A DNA stretch of 64,000 nucleotides from Bog-473 sp963736525. GTDB taxonomy: Bacteria > Actinomycetota > Acidimicrobiia > Acidimicrobiales > RAAP-2. The notes under the pieces were generated by a model, which saw only the letters and a list, made by a program, of their open reading frames with translations, was not told the DNA's origin and made no database searches. The stretch spans positions 104,682 to 168,681 of the forward strand of contig CAVTPF010000004.1 in the NCBI GenBank assembly GCA_963736525.1, read 5' to 3'. Shown here piece by piece: positions 26,916-34,808 of the stretch; position 1 is the first letter of the stretch, and each line of letters begins with the position of its first letter. Position numbers and translations under genes: made by a program.

Positions 26916-26933
26916 TATACCCCCTCCGGTATA
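26916..26933. promoter_or_regulatory. Probable CstR/CsoR operator
   Basis: TATACC-N6-GGTATA, a perfect 6-bp inverted repeat with a C-rich centre (CCCTCC), about 60 bp upstream of the repressor ATG. CsoR/CstR operators typically have this TA-flanked, GC-tract form. It lies between the repressor and the divergent MBL-fold gene, and its TATA-like arm can also serve as a -10 element for either gene. Confidence 0.7.
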
Positions 26934-27014
26934 TGCCGGACTGGCGCATGAGCGACCACGCCGCCGGCGACCCTACGATCGGCCCACCGACCGATCCGCC
27001 AGGGAGGGCCCTCC

Positions 27015-27545
27015 ATGCCGACGACGCTCGAGTGGTTCGGGACCGCGACCTTCCGCGTCCGCGACGCCGGCCTCGACCTGTTCTTCGACGCCTACCTCGA
27101 CCGCCTGCCGGGGCTGGAGCCCGTCGGGCTCTCGACGGCCGAGGTCGACCGGGCCGACTTCGTCTTCGTGAGCCACGCCCACTCCCAACACGACGGCGGC
27201 CAGCTGGCCTACTTGCTGACGACGGCGCGCGGCTCGGTCCTCGTCAGCGGGAGCGCCGGCTACTGGCGTGGCATCTTCAGCGGGCTACGCCCCGACCTGG
27301 CGCTGCTCTCGCTCGGGGGCAGACCCAACGTCGACGGGGAGCCGTTCCAGGGCTCCTCGGTCCAGTTCATGCTCGAACAGGTGCAACTGCTCCGACCCGG
27401 CCGCGTGGCCTTCTGCCACCACGACCCGCTGTTCCCCGAGCTCCCGGGCGTCGACATCGCACCGGCGGCCGCCGCGCTCGTCGACGAGACGGCGGGCGGC
27501 TATCGGGCGCTGGAGTACGCAACCCCCATTCCCCTCTTCGACTGA
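27015..27545 (+). CDS. MBL-fold protein with apparent internal deletion
   Basis: 176 residues, ATG start preceded by GGGAGGG. The N-terminus (TLEWFGTATFRVRDAGLDLF) and the later part (DGGQLAYLL, VLVSGSAGYW, PNVDGEP, VAFCHHDPLFP) are typical of an actinobacterial MBL-fold family whose members are usually around 260 residues. The metal motif is broken: it reads SHAHSQHDGG instead of HxHxDH, and roughly 80-90 residues expected between the first motif and the DGGQLAYL segment are absent. The simplest reading is an in-frame deletion joining HAH to a downstream xxHDGG segment. The frame is intact and codon use normal, so it may still be expressed, but hydrolase activity is doubtful. It is divergent from the persulfide operon and could share its operator. 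Confidence 0.65.
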   Translation: MPTTLEWFGTATFRVRDAGLDLFFDAYLDRLPGLEPVGLSTAEVDRADFVFVSHAHSQHDGGQLAYLLTTARGSVLVSGSAGYWRGIFSGLRPDLALLSLGGRPNVDGEPFQGSSVQFMLEQVQLLRPGRVAFCHHDPLFPELPGVDIAPAAAALVDETAGGYRALEYATPIPLFD

Positions 27546-27646
27546 GCCACACCGCCGGAGCCACGGTGCCCGGCGCCAAGCTCGGGGGCGCGCGATGTGA
27601 CCTTCGCCCCTGTTCTGCGTCAACTCCCGCCCGTCATGGTGGGTGG

Positions 27647-27880
27647 ATGGTTGGGGCGGAGGTGACGAAGCAGGTCCTGCGCGCGCTGGCGGAGGCCCAT
27701 CCCGCCAGCGGCGACTACGCGGTGCGCGGGGTCGAGATCCGGCGGGGCTGGGGTGACATCGTCAACGTGACCATCTACGCCGATGAGGACCCGCATGGCC
27801 ACGGCCGCTCCCTGCGCGAAGCAGTGGAGCACTCCCTGGCGCCGCGGCGCCTTGCCGTGCGGCTCGAGACCTCCGCCTGA
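27647..27880 (+). CDS. Small hypothetical protein
   Basis: 77 residues from the ATG at 27647, ending at TGA 27878-27880. Third codon positions are almost all G or C, as in neighbouring genes, which supports coding. The product is charged, with a short beta-like core (VRGVEIRRGWGDIVNVTIYA) and a basic C-terminus. There are no Cys residues and no membrane segment. I do not recognise a family. It is convergent with the DUF302 gene, 49 bp away. Confidence 0.5.
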   Translation: MVGAEVTKQVLRALAEAHPASGDYAVRGVEIRRGWGDIVNVTIYADEDPHGHGRSLREAVEHSLAPRRLAVRLETSA

Positions 27881-27929
27881 GCAACAGCCCCGGCAGGACC
27901 TGCACCGCCCCTGCCGGGTGCCGCGGCCG

Positions 27930-28328
27930 TCAGGGGGCGACGAGCGCGTCCGTCAGCGCGTGCACACCTTCGAAGACCCTGGCGTACTCGGCACTGAGGC
28001 CGTAGCGGGTGGCCAGGAAGGCGGGGTCGATATAGCTCACCCGCGCGCCCTGGTCCCCCTCCGACCACACCAACACCTTGAGCGGCATGTCCAGGGCGGC
28101 CAGCGGCACGGCCTCCATCACGCCCGTCCCCGCCGCCGGGTTCCCGAAGATGACCAGGGTCGTCTCCCGCAGGTCCAGGCCCACCGCCCGCGCCTCGGCG
28201 CGCTGATCGATCACCGCGAAGACCTTCAAACCCTTCGATCCGAGCAGATCGACGAACCGGGCCACCGTGTCGCCTACCGAGCGGGGGCTCGGCTTGGTCA
28301 CCACTCCGGGCACCTCGGCGGCCGTCAC
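27930..28328 (-). CDS. DUF302 domain protein
   Basis: 132 residues, GTG start. Matches DUF302: SVGDTVARFVDLLGSKGLKV, IDQRAEARAVGLDLRETTLV, FGNPAAGTGVMEAVPLAALD and LPLKVLVW-like MPLKVLVWSEGDQGARVSY. These small soluble alpha/beta proteins occur widely with redox, metal and stress genes; function is unknown. The GNPxxGT and DMPLKVLVW signatures are intact and the length is standard. No signal peptide is present. It sits next to a small CxxC protein on the same strand, and to a plus-strand hypothetical gene convergently. Confidence 0.88.
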   Translation of the reverse strand: MTAAEVPGVVTKPSPRSVGDTVARFVDLLGSKGLKVFAVIDQRAEARAVGLDLRETTLVIFGNPAAGTGVMEAVPLAALDMPLKVLVWSEGDQGARVSYIDPAFLATRYGLSAEYARVFEGVHALTDALVAP

Positions 28329-28370
28329 GGGATCGACCGTAGCGGCCCGGGCGAGCGGGGCGACCGGGCC

Positions 28371-28559
28371 CTACGAGGCGGCGACGCGAAGGCCGCGGGC
28401 CGCATGGTTCTCGCGCAGCCGCTCGGCCGTCTCCCGGTCCCGCAAGGGCATGCCGATGCCGATCGGCAGCGCCGCCGTCGGGTCGTTCCGGCACTGCGGA
28501 CACTCGACGACCCACGTCCGGTCGGGACGCTGCGAGACCTTGGGATGATGGTTCTGCAT
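28371..28559 (-). CDS. Small CxxC protein
   Basis: 62 residues from the ATG at 28559, chosen because AGGAG lies 6-7 nt upstream; a longer frame exists but its extra residues are Arg-rich and look non-coding. It carries a single CPQC motif within VVECPQCRNDP and no second CxxC, so a full zinc ribbon would need a dimer or another ligand such as the nearby His residues (NHHPKV, NHAARG). Hypothetical; possibly metal-binding. Confidence 0.55.
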   Translation of the reverse strand: MQNHHPKVSQRPDRTWVVECPQCRNDPTAALPIGIGMPLRDRETAERLRENHAARGLRVAAS

Positions 28560-28686
28560 GGCCGGCTCCTGCGTTCCCCTGGGTTGATCGACACCATAGC
28601 GACCGCGCCACAGGAGCGAAAATGGCCGTTTCCGCCTCCTGGCGCCATGGGCCGGCCCCACGTCACGGCGTTAGCCTCTCTGTCCG

Positions 28687-29505
28687 ATGCCACCGCTCGC
28701 CTCGCTGGCCGCCTACTTGGAACGCATCGGGTTGGCACCCGGCACGGACCCGGCGCTGGCGCAGGTCCACCGGGCACACGCCACCACCATCCCGTTCGAG
28801 AACTTCGACTCGTTCTCGGGCCGGCCCGTCTCCCTCGAGCTCGGGTGCCTCGAGGACAAGATCATCTCCGCCCGCCGCGGCGGGTACTGCTTCGAGCACA
28901 ACCTCCTGCTGGCGGCCGCGCTCGATTCGTTGGGCGGCCGGGAGGTCAGCCCCATGCTGGCCCGCGTCCGGATGGGACCGGAGGGCTCGCCCCGCCCGCT
29001 CAACCACCTCGTGCTGCATGTGACGGACCGGGACGGCACCGCCTGGTTGGCCGACGTGGGATTCGGCGGCGGCGGCCTGCTCGACCCCGTCCCCTTCGAG
29101 AGCGGCACCGAGATCGACCAGTCCGGTTGGCGCTACCGGCTGGTCGAGGACGGCCCCGAACTGGTGCTGCAGGTGTTCCAGGACGGGGACTGGAGCGACA
29201 TGTACGGGTTCGTCCCTGAGCCGGCGCCGGAGGTCGACATCGCGGTCAACAACTGGTACACGGCCACGCATCCCGAGTCGCCGTTCGTCACCGGCGTGAT
29301 GGCGGGGTGGCGCAGCCCCGAGCGCTGCCTCTCCCTCTTCGTCTACGAGCAGCCCGTCCTGATTGAGCGTCCGGTCGGAGGAGCATCGGCCATGACCGAG
29401 GTCGGCCTCGAGCAGGTGCCGGCGCTGCTCGCCGAGCGCTTCGGGCTGGCCGGCGTCTCCCTCGGCGCCGGCGGGCGCCTGGTGCTCGAGACCGCCGGCG
29501 GCTGA
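28687..29505 (+). CDS. nat: Arylamine N-acetyltransferase
   Basis: 272 residues, ATG start. The NAT catalytic triad is complete: Cys68 in RRGGYCFEHN, His107 in PLNHLVLHV and Asp123 in WLADVGFGG. The conserved N-terminal IPFENFDSF is also present. The enzyme transfers acetyl (or propionyl) groups from CoA to arylamines and hydrazines. In mycobacteria and relatives the gene is tied to cholesterol/steroid degradation, but no such genes are near here. Length is normal for the family (about 270-280). It starts 127 bp from the divergent CxxC gene and is followed convergently by a PLDc_N protein. Cytosolic. Confidence 0.95.
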   Translation: MPPLASLAAYLERIGLAPGTDPALAQVHRAHATTIPFENFDSFSGRPVSLELGCLEDKIISARRGGYCFEHNLLLAAALDSLGGREVSPMLARVRMGPEGSPRPLNHLVLHVTDRDGTAWLADVGFGGGGLLDPVPFESGTEIDQSGWRYRLVEDGPELVLQVFQDGDWSDMYGFVPEPAPEVDIAVNNWYTATHPESPFVTGVMAGWRSPERCLSLFVYEQPVLIERPVGGASAMTEVGLEQVPALLAERFGLAGVSLGAGGRLVLETAGG

Positions 29506-29538
29506 CCACCGCCGGCTGACGACGGGGCGGCCGGCGCC

Positions 29539-29769
29539 CTACGCCGAGAGTGCGGCGTCCGGCGGCCGGGCGATGATGTAGATGAGTGCGCCGATGACCG
29601 GGATCAGCAGGATCACGATCGTCCACCCCGCCTTGGCCAGTCCGTGGTGGTCACGGCGGCGGAAGTTGTCGATGAAGCACCAGATGATGAAGAACAGCAT
29701 CAGGACGACGCCGGCGAACATCAAGAACGTCCAGAACAGGCTGAGCAGCGGCCACGTGTAGGCGAACAT
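29539..29769 (-). CDS. Short PLDc_N membrane protein
   Basis: 76 residues, ATG preceded by GGGAGG. Two membrane helices with NFRRRDHHGLAKAGW between them and IYIIARPPD after the second: a stand-alone PLDc_N module without the SHOCT tail or any HKD catalytic motif. It is related in architecture to the two PLDc_N-SHOCT proteins in this window but much more divergent. Likely a small membrane protein in envelope homeostasis; function unknown. Confidence 0.8.
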   Translation of the reverse strand: MFAYTWPLLSLFWTFLMFAGVVLMLFFIIWCFIDNFRRRDHHGLAKAGWTIVILLIPVIGALIYIIARPPDAALSA

Positions 29770-29894
29770 CTCGTACGTACCTCCCCGGTCGATCCCCCCG
29801 GGTGGTCAGCCTGGCCCCGATGATGGAGGCCGCCTAGGGCCGAAGGTCCCGAGAGGGCCGCGGGCGGCCGACACGACGCACCTGGAGGCGTGGC

Positions 29895-30545
29895 TCAGCT
29901 CACGAGCTGATAGATGCTCTTGGCCATCAGGTACAGCCCGAGCCCCATCGACAGGATCACGATCGTCTGGTCCGTGTGCGTGTTGATCCACCGGAGCAGC
30001 CCGTCGAGCGTGCTCTTGACCTTGGCGGGCCGGAGGACCGCGTAGGTCTCCATGACCAGGTAGCTCGCCGTACACCACAAGCAGAAGGCGAACACGGCGA
30101 AGTACTCGGGCCCCGTCGTGAGCTTGGCCTCGGTGATGGTACTCACCCCCGCCGCCACCAGGACCCACGGCTGCAGCAGGAAGGCGAGGCCCGCCGCGGC
30201 CGGCGGGTTGACCCGGTCGATGCTACTCATCCACTTGGGCTGCTTCTTCGGTTCGGTGCGGGCGGGCCGCGCCCGACGCCGCGCTGCGATGAGCACGAGC
30301 ACCACACCGGCGGCCAGCTTCACCGCCAGGGCGGCGGTCGACGGCGAGCTCTGCGGGATCAGGGGCTTCCCCCCGGTCACCAACACCGTGACGGCCACGA
30401 TCACGACCAGGGTCCCCAACCACCCGAGCACGAACCCCAGGCCCTTGAGCAGTCCCCGCTCGGCCGCCAGCAGCAGGATCATCCCCGTCAGCGGTATCGG
30501 TTCGAGGGTGACCACGAGACCGATGAGGAACAAGTCAAGAATCAT
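29895..30545 (-). CDS. GAP/Sap family membrane protein
   Basis: 216 residues from the ATG at 30545, placed 6 nt after GGAGG; a GTG one codon earlier is possible. Six hydrophobic helices in the LysE-like arrangement, with an early acidic-proline motif LEPIPLTGMILLL. A basic loop (ARRRARPARTEPKKQP) separates the halves, and the second half has PPAAAGLAFLLQPWVLVAAG. This is the GAP/Sap family (glycopeptidolipid- or sulfolipid-addressing proteins) of mycobacteria and other actinobacteria, involved in moving glycolipids to the cell surface. The substrate here is unknown; the nearby GH29 fucosidase and polysaccharide genes make a glycolipid plausible. Confidence 0.8.
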   Translation of the reverse strand: MILDLFLIGLVVTLEPIPLTGMILLLAAERGLLKGLGFVLGWLGTLVVIVAVTVLVTGGKPLIPQSSPSTAALAVKLAAGVVLVLIAARRRARPARTEPKKQPKWMSSIDRVNPPAAAGLAFLLQPWVLVAAGVSTITEAKLTTGPEYFAVFAFCLWCTASYLVMETYAVLRPAKVKSTLDGLLRWINTHTDQTIVILSMGLGLYLMAKSIYQLVS

Positions 30546-30626
30546 CACGCCCCTCCCCGGTTCGCCAGTGGGGCCGACCGTACTCCGTGGACGTCGTGAT
30601 GGCGCGGCTCTAATGCCTGCGGGCGC

Positions 30627-32174
30627 CTACGTCGAGCCCAGCCGGGCCCGCACGTCGGTGCCGAGGTCCAGCACGGTGACGGCGGTCACGGGCATCCGCT
30701 CGGGCAGCGTCACCGTGAGCCCGCCGCCCTCGGCGGACCACTCGAGCTGCTCGTAGGTCCCGACGAGTCGCACCCGCCGCACCCGCGACGCGTCCACCGA
30801 CTTGATGGTGACCCACCGCGGGCCCTCCAGCCCCATCACGAGGGCGTACACCCCCTCGCCGCTCTTCGTGAAGCGCACCGGGGTCCCGTCCGCGGTCACC
30901 GACTCGGTGATCACCCACGGCCGGCTCCCGTACACGGCCTCGCCGTTGACCGCCAGCCACGCGCCCAGGCCGCGCAGCGGTGCCTGCTGTGTCTCGGGAA
31001 TCGTGCCGTCGGGTCGGGGACCCACCCCGATGAGCAGGTTGCCGTTCTTCGACACCACGTCGCAGAACATCTGAATGAGATCGGTGGCGCTGATGATGTC
31101 CTCGGGCCGCTCCTCGCGGTTGGCCCCGAAGGAGTGGCCGACGCCGCGCGCCAGCTCCCATTTGCGGGCCGACACCGTGTGCAGGACGTCGTATTCGGGG
31201 GTCCGGAAGTCGCAGTGCTTGGGGGTTGAGAACGTGAGGCGTTTGTTCCGCTCGGGGATGTAGCGCCAGAGCCACTGCACCAGCGCGCCCGCACCCCGGA
31301 CGAACGCATCCGTGACGTCGTTGCGGGGGAGGTTCGGCTCGCGCCAGCGGTCGTTGACGACGCCCTCCTCGACCGTGTTGTAGTAGTACGCGAAGAGCTC
31401 GGCGAGATTGCCGCCGCTCGGCCACGAGATGTCGTTCCACAGGACGGACGGCTGGTAGCGGTCGATGAGCTCTCGCCAGTGCGCGGTGACGTACTCGACG
31501 TAGCGCCGGCCGTGCGGCACGGCCAGCACGGCGTCGGCCGGCGAGGACAACACCGCGTCGTTGTACGGCCAGTCGTACCCTCCCGAGTAGTAGAGGCCCA
31601 TTCGCATCCGCCTGGCGCGGACGGCCTCGGTGAGGTCACCCACGAGGTCGCGCGTGGCGTGGTACTCACCCTTGGTCGGGTGCTCAATGGTGGAGGGCCA
31701 CAGCGTGAAGCCGTCGTGGTGCTTGGTCGTGAGCACGACGTAGCGGGCCCCGGCGGTCTGGCACAGGTCGGCGATGGCGTCGAGGTCCGCCCCGGCCGAG
31801 GCGTCGTTGAACGTCTTGACGAAGTTGTCGTAGGGGTAGTCGTCCCCGTAGACGAGGGAGTGGTGCACCTGGGTGGGGCTGCCCTTGATCTGCATGGAGT
31901 TGAGGTACCACTCTGCGTAGGGGTTCTCCCGCAGCATGCGCTTGGGCCCGTCCTTGACCAGCAGCTCCTGGATGTTCGGCACGCGGGGCGCCCACCCGGG
32001 CACCGAGTAGAGACCCCAGTGGAGGAAGACCCCCAACTTGGCGTCGTCGTACCAGACCGGCACCCGGTGGGTGCGCACCGAGTCCCAGGTCGGCTCATAC
32101 ACGACGGCTGGTTCCTTGCCGGTCCCGCCTGCGCCACGTCGGCGCGCCCTGTCCTCGCGTGGCGGATCGCTCAT
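30627..32174 (-). CDS. GH29 alpha-L-fucosidase
   Basis: 515 residues from the ATG at 32174; a longer frame to 32249 adds only an Arg/Gly-rich stretch. GH29 signatures: WYDDAKLGVFLHWGLYSVPG, YVVLTTKHHDGFTLWPS, MRMGLYYSGGYDWPY, and the nucleophile Asp in SVLWNDISWP (around residue 248). NGNLLIGVGPRPDGTIP and a C-terminal beta domain complete the fold. It hydrolyses terminal alpha-L-fucose. No signal peptide is present, so it should act in the cytosol on imported oligosaccharides or on the cell's own glycoconjugates. No fucose transporter or catabolic genes are adjacent. It diverges from the LLM oxidoreductase gene, 133 bp away. Confidence 0.93.
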   Translation of the reverse strand: MSDPPREDRARRRGAGGTGKEPAVVYEPTWDSVRTHRVPVWYDDAKLGVFLHWGLYSVPGWAPRVPNIQELLVKDGPKRMLRENPYAEWYLNSMQIKGSPTQVHHSLVYGDDYPYDNFVKTFNDASAGADLDAIADLCQTAGARYVVLTTKHHDGFTLWPSTIEHPTKGEYHATRDLVGDLTEAVRARRMRMGLYYSGGYDWPYNDAVLSSPADAVLAVPHGRRYVEYVTAHWRELIDRYQPSVLWNDISWPSGGNLAELFAYYYNTVEEGVVNDRWREPNLPRNDVTDAFVRGAGALVQWLWRYIPERNKRLTFSTPKHCDFRTPEYDVLHTVSARKWELARGVGHSFGANREERPEDIISATDLIQMFCDVVSKNGNLLIGVGPRPDGTIPETQQAPLRGLGAWLAVNGEAVYGSRPWVITESVTADGTPVRFTKSGEGVYALVMGLEGPRWVTIKSVDASRVRRVRLVGTYEQLEWSAEGGGLTVTLPERMPVTAVTVLDLGTDVRARLGST

Positions 32175-32307
32175 GACGGTGCGGGGACGCCGCCCACCTG
32201 CTCCGCGGACATGACCGCCTATCGACCCGCACGCCGAGCAGCTTGACATGCCGCGACCGTGTTGCCACCCGTTGGCGACCGCCGGGAAGCCCTAGTCTCT
32301 GTGACCC

Positions 32308-33234
32308 ATGGCTGCCGGGATCGAATTCTGGGTGTTCCTGCCCCAGATGCGCCTCACGATGAACCAACTGGTCGAGCGGGCGCAGGCGGCCGAAGACGCC
32401 GGCTTCGGGGGCATCGCCGGCATGGACCACCTGGCCCCTCCCCTGGCGGACTCGTCGCCGATGTTCGAGGCCATGATCACCAGCGCCTGGCTGGCCGGGC
32501 GGACCGAGCGGCTCCGCGTCGGTTCGCTCGTGCTGTGTGACTCCTTCCGGCATCCGGCCGTGCTGGCGCGCGAGGCGGTGTCGATCGACCACGCCTCGGG
32601 TGGCCGCTTCGAGCTCGGCATCGGCTGGGGATCGGTGGCCAAGGAGCTCCAGACCTTCGGCGTCGGCTCGACGGAGCCGCGGATCCGGGTGCAACGGCTG
32701 AAGGAGACCCTCGAGATCCTGCGGGCCCTGTGGGCCGGCGAGACCTTCGACTACGCGGGCGAGCACTTCACCCTGCACGGGGCGCGCCAACAGCCCGGGC
32801 CGCTCGGCCGCATCCCGATCGTCATCGGCGGCGCGGGGAAACGGACCATGGAGCTCGTGGCCGCCCATGCCGACTGGTGGAACGTCCACATCGGCATTTT
32901 GGACAAGCTCGAGGAGATGCGCCCGCTCTCGGGCGCAGCGCGCTGCTCGCTGCAGGTCCAGGTCGCCCTCGTCCCCTCGGAGCACGAGCGCGCCGCCATC
33001 GCGGAGACCGCCCGGCGGCGCTTCGGCGACCTGCCGGTCGTCGGCACGGCGACCGAGCTGGTCGACTACTTCGGCTCCCTCGCGGACCGGGGCGTCGAGC
33101 GGGCCTACGTGTGGTTCTGCGACTTCGCCCCACCCGAGACCCTCGCGGCCTTCGGCGAGGACGTCATCGGGCCGCGTGGGGTTCCCGACCGGTCGCCACC
33201 ACGGCGTCGCCGCCCGGGACCCCCGCCAGAATGA
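32308..33234 (+). CDS. LLM-class (F420-dependent type) oxidoreductase
   Basis: 308 residues, ATG start. Luciferase-like monooxygenase fold: IEFWVFLPQMRLTMNQLVER, a central SIDHASGGRFELGIGWG, PIVIGGAGKRTMELVAAHAD. Actinobacterial members mostly use F420, some FMN. The core ends near VIGPRG; the last about 20 residues (Pro/Arg-rich) run antisense over the broken end of the next gene and look like read-through into non-native sequence. Substrate unknown. Confidence 0.85.
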   Translation: MAAGIEFWVFLPQMRLTMNQLVERAQAAEDAGFGGIAGMDHLAPPLADSSPMFEAMITSAWLAGRTERLRVGSLVLCDSFRHPAVLAREAVSIDHASGGRFELGIGWGSVAKELQTFGVGSTEPRIRVQRLKETLEILRALWAGETFDYAGEHFTLHGARQQPGPLGRIPIVIGGAGKRTMELVAAHADWWNVHIGILDKLEEMRPLSGAARCSLQVQVALVPSEHERAAIAETARRRFGDLPVVGTATELVDYFGSLADRGVERAYVWFCDFAPPETLAAFGEDVIGPRGVPDRSPPRRRRPGPPPE

Positions 33235-33955
33235 GCAATGCGCTCAACCCGGCCTCGACGATGCCGAGCCCACCGGGCGTCAGGGGGATCAGGGCGAGCA
33301 GTCCCGCCACGGCGTAGGCCAGCAACACGAGCGACGGGTTGGGCTTGGCCCCGGTGGCGCGGATGGTGGCCAGCAGGGTCCCGAAGTCGAAGGCCAGCCG
33401 GCCGCTGCTCAGCAGCATGGCCGCCTTCCACTGGCGGCCGAGCACATCGCGGATGCGGTTGCGCTCGTAGACGAGGCGGTCCTCGAGGCCGGTCATCGGC
33501 TCGGCCTTGCGCTTGATCCGGTTGCGCACCGCCTGCACCAGCCGCCCCGCCCAGCGGATGGGGCGGTCCATCCCCAGCACGATGGCGCCGAAGCCGGCGA
33601 AGAGGACGAAGGCCGCGATGCCGAGCAGCGCCGCGTGCTCCAGGCCGCTGTCGATCGGCTTCCCCGCCAGCTGCGACGTGGCCACCGAGAACCAGGCCTT
33701 CGTCCGCAGCGCGATCCGCTGCAGCGCGATGGTGCAGGCGAAGTGCGCCGCCTGCAGGACGACGGCGAAGGCGAACCAGACCGCGTCCAGCTGGGTCAGC
33801 TTGGGGAAGGAGTCGAACACCTCGGTGAGGCTCGGGAAGACGAGGTAGATGGTGACGCCGGCCACCACGGCCATGACGGTCTTCTTGGCGATGGACCGCC
33901 ACGGCAGTGGCGACTCGACATCCTGCTCGATCCGCGTCGCCAGGCGTTGCGACAT
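33164..33955 (-). pseudogene. Lysylphosphatidylglycerol-synthase-TM (UPF0104) protein, internally deleted and truncated
   Basis: An ATG at 33955 gives 263 residues (a GTG at 34054 would add a hydrophilic leader). The protein belongs to the flippase-like LPG_synthase_TM family: LPKLTQLDAVWFAFAVVLQA-like start and LIPLTPGGLGIVEAGLSALL near the end. Two parts are missing compared with what I know of the family. After VATSQLAGK the conserved GG/GAALQY helix region (about 50 residues) is absent and the sequence jumps to DSGLEHAALLG. After GVPGGDAVVAT the usual last helices (beginning LAYRLVSYWLP) are replaced by GREPHAAR and a stop. It overlaps 71 bp with the 3' end of the convergent LLM gene, so a recombination or deletion junction near 33185 is likely. 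Probably non-functional. Confidence 0.6.
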
Positions 33956-34094
33956 GGCGTCGCGGCCCGGCTTCTGTACGTCCTGCTCCGGCTCGTGTTG
34001 CGTCTCGTGCTTCTCGTGCGGCGGCTCGTCGTCCGAGCCGTCCCGCGCCGGCACCCCCGGGCCGCTCTCGGTGGGGGGCGAACGGCCTGCCTAC

Positions 34095-34499
34095 CTAGGC
34101 GCTGGCGAGGATCTTGGCCTTTTGCGCCTCGAACTCGGCGTCGGTGAGGACGCCCTGCGACTTCAGGTCGGCCAGCTTGGCGAGCTGGTCCGCCGTGGTG
34201 TCGCCACTCGCCCCCGCCGTCTGCTTGATGTACGAGTCGAAGGCCTTCTGCTGCTGCGCCGCCTGCTGCGCGGCCCGCTCTTGCATCTTGCCGCCGCGGG
34301 CGATGAGGTACACGAAGACGCCCAGGAACGGGAGGATGATGATGAAGATGACCCACAGCGCCTTGGCGACGCCGCCCATGTCGTGGCTGCGGAAGATGTC
34401 CATGAACACCATGATCAGCAGCCAGATCCAGATGATGAAGAGGAAGAAGTACAGCATCGTCAAGAAGGCATCGAGTACCGGATAGCTGGAAGCAAGCAT
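34095..34499 (-). CDS. PLDc_N-SHOCT membrane protein, copy 2
   Basis: 134 residues from the ATG at 34499, with an AAGGAGT ribosome-binding site matching that of the paralogue at 10654-11055. Same build: two helices, RSHDMGG loop, Gln-rich linker, C-terminal SHOCT (DQLAKLADLKSQGVLTDAEF). The two copies are nearly identical even in nucleotide sequence across the helices, indicating recent duplication or gene conversion across 23 kb. Function unknown, likely membrane stress. Confidence 0.85.
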   Translation of the reverse strand: MLASSYPVLDAFLTMLYFFLFIIWIWLLIMVFMDIFRSHDMGGVAKALWVIFIIILPFLGVFVYLIARGGKMQERAAQQAAQQQKAFDSYIKQTAGASGDTTADQLAKLADLKSQGVLTDAEFEAQKAKILASA

Positions 34500-34808
34500 C
34501 AAAGAACACTCCTTGTGGTCAGCGGGTCGGCGAGTACCCCTCCCCTGCAACTGGACTGTCTAGCCCAAAAATGCTGGCCAGCGCTGGAATGGGCCCGGCC
34601 GCGGCGGCGGCCACGGCGGCGGGGGGGCTTTCCCAGGGATCTTCAGCTCCGACCTGACCCGGGCTGCCGCGCCCGAGGATGGCAACCTGGGTGGAGGCGA
34701 CGACCGCGGGCGAGCGGAGCCGCGACGGAGGGAAGGGGCCGAATGCACGTAGAACGTCAGGGGGCGGGGCGGCGCGCGCGCCGTCCCGGCTGACGCCCGG
34801 CGTCGACC
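34500..34808. other. Divergent intergenic region, very GC-rich
   Basis: About 310 bp between the divergent PLDc_N-SHOCT and antiporter genes. It contains GGC-rich stretches, a run of seven or more G residues near 34620, and GC palindromes such as GGCCGC-N4-GCGGCC near 34600. No gene or clear promoter box was identified. The SHOCT-gene end carries the conserved CACAAGGAGT leader. Confidence 0.5.

Noticed and set aside
34615..34630. Long G-run in the divergent intergenic region as a phase-variation tract
   Set aside because: It lies outside any coding frame and outside recognisable promoter boxes; GC-rich genomes have such runs by chance.
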